Assembly (NCBI GenBank): GCA_031273145.1
Contig: JAISSL010000181.1
Location: forward strand, 1 to 10,736
Origin: Zoogloeaceae bacterium
GTDB taxonomy: Bacteria; Pseudomonadota; Gammaproteobacteria; Burkholderiales; Rhodocyclaceae
Length of the DNA: 10,736 bases
Direction: 5' to 3'
A model generated the notes under the pieces. It saw only the letters and a program-made list of their open reading frames with translations. It was not told the origin of the DNA and searched no databases. Position 1 is the stretch's first letter, and every line of letters starts with the position of its first letter. Of this stretch, positions 7,375 to 10,736 are shown in pieces. Position numbers and translations under genes: made by a program.

Positions 7375-8421
7375 TTATTTTTTGTAAATCTGGTCGAAGA
7401 TGGCGCCTTCCGCAAAGAATTTTGCGGTAGCCGCGTCCCAGCCGCCGAAATCGGCCTCAATGTTGACCAGTTGGACATTCAGGTTGAAGGTGCTCTTGAA
7501 CTCCTTCAGAATCTCCGGGTTGGAGGGACGGTAGAAGTTCTTGCCCTGCAAGCGTTGCGCCTCGTCGGAATAGAGGTATTGCAGATAGGCTTTGGCGACT
7601 TCTTCCGTCTTGTGTTTCCGGGCATAGGTATCCACCACGGCGACGGAAGGCTGCGCCAGAATGCTTAAAGAAGGCACGATGATTTCAAAAGCGCCCGGAT
7701 GCTCTTTCTGCACCAGAAACGCCTCGTTTTCCCAGGCCAGCAGCACGTCGCCCTTCCGGTTTTCCACAAAGGTGATGGTAGAGCCGCGCGCGCCGGAATC
7801 CAGCACGGTCACGTTCCTGTATATCGCCTTGACGAATTCCTTGTTCTTGGCTTCGTCCCCGTTCGTCCGCTTGTTGGAAAAAGCCCAGGCCGCGAGAAAG
7901 TTCCACTGCGCGCCGCCGGAGCTTTTGGGATCGGGGGTGATGACCTCGACGCCGGGTTTGGCGATGTCGTCCCAATCCTTGATGTTCTTGGGATTACCCT
8001 TGCGAACCAGAAAGACGATGGTGGAAGTGTAGGGCGAACTGTTCTTGTCGAGCTTCTTGACCCAGCCGGGATCAATCAACCCAGCCTTGCGAAGTTTGTC
8101 TACGTCGCCTTCCAGCGCCAGAGTGACCACGTCGGCTTCGTTGCCTTCCTGCACGCTACGGGACTGCTTGCCGCTGCCGCCGTGCGACTGGTGGATTTCG
8201 ACCTCCTGTCCCTTGGTCTTTTTCCAGTAGGCGCGGAACAGCTTGTTGTACTGCTCGTAGAGTTCGCGGGTCGGGTCGTAGGAGACGTTGGTGAGGGAAA
8301 TGGATTTGCTGTCCGCAAGCGCGTCAATGGGCGCTATCAGCAGCACGAGAGCGGCAATCAGGCTGAAGAAACTAGCCGCCAAAGCCAGGGCTTTGCCTGT
8401 GAAGAGTGTTTTGATGTTCAT
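7375..8421 (-). CDS. sbp: Sbp, periplasmic sulfate-binding protein
   Basis: This 348-aa periplasmic protein captures sulfate and delivers it to CysT/CysW. I chose the ATG at 8421 because AAGGAG lies 7 nt upstream and a clear signal peptide follows: charged MNIKTLFTGK, a hydrophobic core to about residue 30, and an ALA site with likely cleavage after Ala36. A further in-frame ATG at 8586 would put 55 unrelated residues before the signal peptide and is rejected. Family motifs are SHGGSGKQSRSV (79-90), DPKSSGGAQWNFLAAW (164-179), STITFVE (214-220), GDVLLAWENEA (224-234) and FGGWDAA (325-331). Sbp rather than thiosulfate-binding CysP is favoured but not certain; both share these motifs. Its start codon overlaps the stop of a short cysteine-containing upstream ORF. 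Confidence 0.96.
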   Translation of the reverse strand: MNIKTLFTGKALALAASFFSLIAALVLLIAPIDALADSKSISLTNVSYDPTRELYEQYNKLFRAYWKKTKGQEVEIHQSHGGSGKQSRSVQEGNEADVVTLALEGDVDKLRKAGLIDPGWVKKLDKNSSPYTSTIVFLVRKGNPKNIKDWDDIAKPGVEVITPDPKSSGGAQWNFLAAWAFSNKRTNGDEAKNKEFVKAIYRNVTVLDSGARGSTITFVENRKGDVLLAWENEAFLVQKEHPGAFEIIVPSLSILAQPSVAVVDTYARKHKTEEVAKAYLQYLYSDEAQRLQGKNFYRPSNPEILKEFKSTFNLNVQLVNIEADFGGWDAATAKFFAEGAIFDQIYKK

Positions 8422-8570
8422 GGTAAAACTCCTTGTTTCGTTGAAAAATTGGGTGAAAAAGTTGTTCCCGCCAGAGGCGGGAAGGTCGGGCAAGGGTGCG
8501 GGCAACATCGAAACCACGATGTCGCTTCGGCTTTTTCCTGCTGCAAGCAGCTTTTCTTGTGGGTTTTCAT
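8418..8570 (-). CDS. Cysteine-containing 50-aa leader peptide (upstream ORF of sbp)
   Basis: I read this short ORF directly from the minus strand. It starts ATG AAA ACC at 8570, with AAGGA 5 nt upstream, and ends TGA at 8418-8420, overlapping the sbp ATG as ATGA. The peptide begins MKTHKKSC and is Lys-rich, then carries WFRCCPHPCP (19-28), with Cys at 8, 22, 23 and 27, and a Pro/Phe/Thr-rich tail. It has no signal peptide or fold I recognise. It lies wholly in the sbp leader, some 40 nt after the likely transcription start. Four Cys codons upstream of sulfate uptake genes, and a stop coupled to sbp, suggest that its translation senses cysteinyl-tRNA supply or a thiol or metal signal and sets operon expression. 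Comparable polycysteine leader ORFs are described in mycobacteria. Function here is inference. Confidence 0.68.
   Translation of the reverse strand: MKTHKKSCLQQEKAEATSWFRCCPHPCPTFPPLAGTTFSPNFSTKQGVLP
8465..8483 (-). promoter_or_regulatory. GC-rich hairpin in the sbp leader, candidate attenuator
   Basis: On the minus strand TTCCCGCC-TCT-GGCGGGAA forms a perfect 8-bp stem with a 3-nt loop. It begins 6 nt after the Cys27 codon of the leader peptide and is followed by CAAC and five T residues (8460-8456), so it is terminator-like but imperfect. A ribosome held at Cys27 would cover its 5' arm. A competing pairing is visible: GTTG (8506-8503) with CAAC (8464-8461), and CCCGC (8502-8498) with GCGGG (8471-8467). 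This covers the Cys22-Cys23 codons and excludes the hairpin. The stem core also resembles the local dRS3-like repeats, so it may derive from one. Confidence 0.5.
8540..8551 (-). other. Small hairpin over the Cys8 codon of the leader peptide
   Basis: GCTG-CTTG-CAGC on the minus strand can form a 4-bp stem closed by a CUUG tetraloop, a stable loop type. It includes the Cys8 codon of the leader ORF. It could pause the ribosome or RNA polymerase early in the leader, but it is short and may be chance. Confidence 0.3.
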
Positions 8571-8580
8571 GATTTTCCTT

Positions 8581-8638
8581 CAACATTTTATGTTAAGCAT
8601 ACGGGCTTGGCAGGCATTATTAACCATGTTTAACATAT
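8581..8638. promoter_or_regulatory. Candidate operator: AACAT/ATGTT inverted repeats around the promoter
   Basis: Two related palindromes flank the -10 box. AACAT-TTT-ATGTT (8582-8594) lies just after the expected start site, and TGTTTAACA (8627-8635) lies in the spacer between -35 and -10. Such placement suits binding by a transcription factor; CysB or a CysB-like LysR regulator is the obvious candidate for a sulfate operon, but I cannot match a defined CysB consensus. The region is AT-rich, so chance is possible. Confidence 0.35.
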
Positions 8639-8645
8639 ATGTCAA
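8617..8645 (-). promoter_or_regulatory. Sigma70-type promoter of the sulfate operon
   Basis: On the minus strand a perfect -35 TTGACA (8645-8640) is followed after 17 nt by TAATAA (8622-8617) as -10. Transcription would begin near 8610, giving a leader of about 190 nt before sbp. The near-consensus elements and optimal spacing, in the only sizeable gap upstream of the operon, make this the main promoter. Confidence 0.7.
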
Positions 8646-8771
8646 CTATGAATTTCATTTTTTTAAGAAAGTGGACAAACGCGCTCAAAAACAGGCAAGC
8701 GCGCGCCGGACAGGGTTTGCAGACAGGTTTTACGGATGGGCAAGGTCAATATTTTGTTGCGCCTCCCCACT
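8646..8771. other. Intergenic stretch without a recognised gene
   Basis: This lies between the sulfate promoter and the first repeat. Short ORFs cross it, but none has a ribosome site or recognisable protein. The last part, about 8752-8771, resembles the flank TTTGCGTCTC-CACTCCGTC seen next to two other repeat copies, so it is probably the edge of the repeat mosaic. Confidence 0.5.
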
Positions 8772-8799
8772 CCGTCATTCCGCGTAGGCGGGAATCCAG
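8772..8799 (+). repeat. dRS3-like repeat copy 1
   Basis: CCGTCATTCCGCGTAGGCGG followed by GAATCCAG. It matches the perfect copies at 10328 and 10432 except for one missing C. The core is an inverted repeat of the ATTCCC-N8-GGGAAT type described as dRS3 in Neisseria; similar repeats occur in other proteobacteria. Confidence 0.8.
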
Positions 8800-8915
8800 A
8801 CTTTTGGCGGGACGCAGGTTGCGTCCCCTACGAGGTGTTTTAGATGGCAAGGGGTTCCTGCAAATGGCAATGACTTTGGATTGCCCTGTAGGGGCGGCAA
8901 CCTGCCGCCCGTGTC
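8793..8915 (+). repeat. 123-bp intergenic repeat unit, left copy
   Basis: This unit holds two internal hairpins, GGGACGCAGGTTGCGTCCC (8810-8828) and GGGGCGGCAACCTGCCGCCC (8891-8910), joined by a non-palindromic middle. An inverted copy of identical length is at 10554-10676; I count about six mismatches. It abuts dRS3-like repeats, the arrangement of neisserial intergenic mosaic elements. It is non-coding. Confidence 0.85.
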
Positions 8916-8935
8916 CTGCCTTTGCGTCTCCCACT

Positions 8936-8965
8936 CCGTCATTCCCGCGAAGTCGCGGAATCCAG
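8936..8965 (+). repeat. dRS3-like repeat copy 2
   Basis: CCGTCATTCCCGCGAAGTCG then CGGAATCCAG: the same ends as copy 1 but with a GCGAAGTCGC centre. This centre variant recurs inverted near 10514 and 10670, so at least two subtypes are present. It is preceded by TTTGCGTCTCCCACT, a flank also found beside the 10432-10460 repeat. Confidence 0.8.
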
Positions 8966-9069
8966 CAAGAATAGTGACATAGGATTTTCGCATGAAGGGG
9001 CTGGCAATGTTGGAGTTCGCAGGTTCACCCCACCCTATGCCCTAATGCCGATGCGTTACAATTTTATCA

Positions 9070-9098
9070 TTGACGCTTGGGCATTATGTCTTTATAAA
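9070..9098 (+). promoter_or_regulatory. Sigma70-type promoter of the secreted-protein gene
   Basis: TTGACG (9070-9075), a 17-nt spacer, then TATAAA (9093-9098). Transcription would start near 9105, about 60 nt before the chosen ATG at 9166. This also argues against the longer reading from an ATG at 9070, which would begin inside the promoter. Confidence 0.6.
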
Positions 9099-9119
9099 TG
9101 CAACTATTCGCATAACGAG

Positions 9120-9149
9120 GCTGGACTGGACAAGCATCCAGCATTTTTT
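9120..9149 (+). promoter_or_regulatory. Leader hairpin plus T-run, candidate attenuator
   Basis: GCTGGA (9120-9125) can pair with TCCAGC (9137-9142), and six T residues follow at 9144-9149, all between the promoter and the start codon. A competing shorter stem uses CTGGA (9126-9130). It resembles a weak intrinsic terminator, so premature termination is possible. The stem is short and loosely looped. Confidence 0.35.
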
Positions 9150-9165
9150 CAAGAGGCAGATAATC

Positions 9166-10185
9166 ATGCTGATATTCAAGAAAACGCTTTGCAATCAAGT
9201 TGTTCCCTCGCAAACTCATTCAAGTGGCATAATCTCCGCATTGCTGTGTATATTGGTTGTAGGCATGGCGGTATTTTCGCCCGTTCACGCTGCTGACCCT
9301 CACCCTCACACTTACGATGCCATGAACGCCGATATTGCGGGCGTGAAACTGGGCATGACCTACCAGCAGGCGAAGGAGGCATTGGTAAACCATTTTGGTA
9401 TCAGTGATAAGCGCATGGTGAGGGAAGAGTGCTTTGGCGAGAGCCGAGAAGCAGGATCGAGCAAGAAAGCAATTTATGAAGACGCTTATACCGCTTGCAG
9501 AGTAGGAGCGCAGGGGGTTGACTTTGGCTGCGTGCCTGATAAGGTGCTTTCAAAATTTTCGCCGTATTCTCAATGCTACATTAGCAAGTCAAAGGAAATT
9601 CGTGGAGACGATTTTCGATCAGAACTCAGTATGCCAAATGATAAACTATACGATATTGGTTTTGGTCATAATCTCCGTTCTGTCAACAAGAGTATGACGC
9701 TCGAATGGACATCTGAATATGATAATGCTAGTAAAACGGAGGCTGTTCGTTATCTTGAGTATAATAACTACATGGCTCGTTGGTTTAAGGGGGAGCCTGG
9801 GGTACAAGGTATAAAAGTGAGCGTTAGATTTTCGCTGGTAAGCCAGACAGTGTATTACATTGAATATGACAATGAGAGTGGAACAACTGTCAAAGATCTT
9901 GACCCGGGAGTGATTGTGGCTAAATATGGCGTCCCAACAACCACCGAGGGGTACACATGGTGTGCCAAGTTCCACAGACAGAAATCGGGTAAAATCCTCT
10001 GCCCAGATTGGTGTGAGGAGCCACACCACAGAAAGCTATTGAGTAATGCCTCCTGCCCAGGAGCATCTGATCAAGCCAAATTAGGGTTTAGCCCTAACAA
10101 AAGGTTGTCTTTGGGTTTCCGCACATCACATGAGGGTAGGTTATGGGAAAATATGAGCAAAACTTTGAGGGAAAATTTGAAGTGA
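9166..10185 (+). CDS. Uncharacterised secreted eight-cysteine protein
   Basis: I do not recognise this 339-aa protein beyond a short motif. The ATG at 9166 is chosen because AAGAGG lies 9 nt upstream, a promoter precedes it, and a signal peptide follows: a long n-region (1-20), hydrophobic core GIISALLCILVVGMAVF (21-37), and SPVHA with likely cleavage after Ala42. The mature part starts with a GVKLGMTYQQAKEAL segment (59-73), a pattern common near the start of small exported BamE-like or repeat domains. It contains eight cysteines (89, 111, 122, 137, 266, 279, 283, 297), consistent with four disulfides in the periplasm or outside the cell. No catalytic motif is visible. The gene is AT-richer than the sulfate operon, is transcribed away from it, and is bracketed by repeats, so it may be laterally acquired. 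Confidence 0.8.
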   Translation: MLIFKKTLCNQVVPSQTHSSGIISALLCILVVGMAVFSPVHAADPHPHTYDAMNADIAGVKLGMTYQQAKEALVNHFGISDKRMVREECFGESREAGSSKKAIYEDAYTACRVGAQGVDFGCVPDKVLSKFSPYSQCYISKSKEIRGDDFRSELSMPNDKLYDIGFGHNLRSVNKSMTLEWTSEYDNASKTEAVRYLEYNNYMARWFKGEPGVQGIKVSVRFSLVSQTVYYIEYDNESGTTVKDLDPGVIVAKYGVPTTTEGYTWCAKFHRQKSGKILCPDWCEEPHHRKLLSNASCPGASDQAKLGFSPNKRLSLGFRTSHEGRLWENMSKTLRENLK

Positions 10186-10203
10186 TCCGCCCTCCAATGC
10201 GCT

Positions 10204-10249
10204 TTTACCCGATAAAAAACCCGCTTCGGCGGGTTTTTTATCGGGTAAA
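10204..10249 (+). terminator. Strong intrinsic terminator, 21-bp stem with TTCG loop
   Basis: A perfect 21-bp inverted repeat (10204-10224 with 10229-10249) is closed by a TTCG tetraloop (10225-10228). The core AACCCGC-TTCG-GCGGGTT followed by a T-run is a standard terminator. An A-run on the other side makes it work in both directions. It lies 18 nt after the secreted-protein stop codon. Confidence 0.93.
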
Positions 10250-10327
10250 TCTTCCCGCGTGGCTTGGGTTTGCAAGGGCAGTGTCAATACCATTTTGCGC
10301 TCAAAAAATGACGAAAACAGTAACCAC
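10250..10327. other. Intergenic stretch without a recognised feature
   Basis: Between the terminator and the 133-bp element I see no gene with a ribosome site, no promoter worth calling and no repeat. From here to the window end the sequence appears wholly non-coding and is mostly repeats. Confidence 0.5.
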
Positions 10328-10460
10328 CCGTCATTCCCGCGTAGGCGGGAATCCAGTATTTTCATACCAAAATAGCACTGTGGTATGCAATTTCATTCCA
10401 TTCATGCGAAAACACTATCTCTATAGAATTTCTGGATTCCCGCCTACGCGGGAATGACGG
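10328..10460. repeat. 133-bp element with perfect 29-bp terminal inverted repeats
   Basis: The ends 10328-10356 and 10432-10460 are exact reverse complements over 29 bases, each containing the core ATTCCCGCGTAGGCGGGAAT. They enclose about 75 bp of AT-rich, non-coding sequence. This fits a single dRS3-RS-dRS3 unit of a neisserial-type mosaic, or a MITE-like element. No clear target duplication is visible at the outer edges. Confidence 0.8.
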
Positions 10461-10513
10461 AGTGAGAGACGCAAAAGCCCTGAATTCCCGCCTGCGAACC
10501 TCAAGGTTACAAA
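10461..10513. repeat. Linker unit between repeat elements
   Basis: The first part, AGTGAGAGACGCAAA, is the inverse of the TTTGCGTCTCCCACT flank found at 8921-8935, so it belongs to the same mosaic. The rest includes a decayed-looking AATTCCCGCC half repeat near 10482. Confidence 0.5.
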
Positions 10514-10545
10514 CTGGATTCCGCGACTTCGCGCGGAATGGCAGG
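10514..10545 (-). repeat. dRS3-like repeat, GCGAAGTCGC subtype, inverted
   Basis: CTGGATTCCGCGACTTCGCG then CGGAATGGCAGG. It is the inverse-orientation relative of the copy at 8936-8965, with changes at its outer end. It stands just before the right 123-bp unit. Confidence 0.7.
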
Positions 10546-10553
10546 GATAACAT

Positions 10554-10676
10554 GACACGGGCGGCAGGTTGCCGCCCCTACAGGGCAATCCAAAGTCATT
10601 GCCATTTGCAGGAACCCCTTGCCATCTGAAATGCCTCGTAGGGGACGCAACCTGCGTCCCGCAACAGGTCTGGATT
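10554..10676 (-). repeat. 123-bp intergenic repeat unit, right copy (inverted)
   Basis: This is the reverse complement of the unit at 8793-8915, same length, with differences clustered in two short patches (about three near each of 10660 and 10630). It includes GCCATCTGAA at 10621-10630, one base from the Neisseria uptake core, but this is probably coincidence within the repeat. Confidence 0.85.
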
Positions 10677-10698
10677 CCGCGACTTCGCGGAAATGACG
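10670..10698 (-). repeat. dRS3-like repeat, inverted, outer edge of the right unit
   Basis: CTGGATTCCGCGACTTCGCG then GAAATGACG: the GCGAAGTCGC subtype with one base change from perfect symmetry. It shares 7 bases with the right 123-bp unit, just as copy 1 overlaps the left unit. The remaining bases to 10736 show nothing recognisable. Confidence 0.7.
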
Positions 10699-10736
10699 AG
10701 TTGGGTACTGTTTTATCATTTTCTGATTGCCATAAG

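Noticed and set aside
8422..8586. N-terminal extension of sbp from the ATG at 8586
   Set aside because: It has no ribosome site and would bury the signal peptide 55 residues inside. The ATG at 8421 has AAGGAG and a proper signal sequence directly after it.
9070..9165. Longer start for the secreted protein at 9070
   Set aside because: It would begin within the predicted promoter and put 32 unrelated residues before a complete signal peptide.
10621..10630. GCCATCTGAA as a Neisseria DNA uptake sequence
   Set aside because: It differs from GCCGTCTGAA by one base, occurs once inside a repeat, and no canonical copy was noticed elsewhere in the window.
8772..10698. CRISPR array
   Set aside because: The repeats are in both orientations, irregularly spaced and of mixed length, without equal spacers or cas genes, so they fit an intergenic mosaic and not CRISPR.

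Overview
This window is dominated by one long minus-strand operon for assimilatory sulfate uptake and activation (about positions 8645 down to 1, running off the left edge). To its right lies a small accessory region with one plus-strand gene set among short repeats. Base composition is moderate to GC-rich in the operon and clearly lower in three small genes. The CysTWA/Sbp, CysD and CysN proteins look proteobacterial. The intergenic repeats, with a 20-base inverted core ATTCCCGCGTAGGCGGGAAT, resemble the dRS3/NIME mosaic repeats of Neisseria and similar repeats in other Betaproteobacteria. I therefore favour a betaproteobacterium with low to moderate confidence. No canonical Neisseria DNA uptake sequence was seen, so Neisseria itself is not supported.

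In transcription order the operon has a sigma70-like promoter (8617-8645), a leader of about 190 nt, sbp, cysT, cysW, cysA, an aprA-like flavoprotein gene, an aprB-like ferredoxin gene, two uncharacterised small genes, cysD, and the first 256 codons of cysN. Genes are separated by 15 nt or less or overlap, so they are almost certainly cotranscribed. Sulfate would be captured by Sbp and imported by CysTWA. CysDN would activate it to adenylylsulfate (APS), and the AprA/AprB-like pair would reduce APS to sulfite. There is no cysH or cysC in the visible part, so the AprAB-like enzyme appears to replace the thioredoxin-dependent CysH reductase.

Two parts of the operon look new to me. First, the sbp leader encodes a 50-residue cysteine-containing peptide (8570-8418) with its own Shine-Dalgarno. 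Its stop codon overlaps the sbp start as ATGA, and a GC-rich hairpin lies just after its last Cys codon. This has the layout of a cysteine-sensing upstream ORF. Second, the two unknown genes between aprB and cysD (150 and 165 aa) are divergent tandem paralogs of each other, found by comparing their proteins by eye. They define an uncharacterised small family tied here to APS metabolism.

The right part (8646-10736) holds dRS3-like repeats, two inverted copies of a 123-bp unit (8793-8915 and 10554-10676) that bracket the region, and a 133-bp element with perfect 29-bp terminal inverted repeats (10328-10460). Between them is an AT-richer gene for a secreted eight-cysteine protein (9166-10185), with its own promoter and a very strong terminator of 21 bp stem and TTCG loop.
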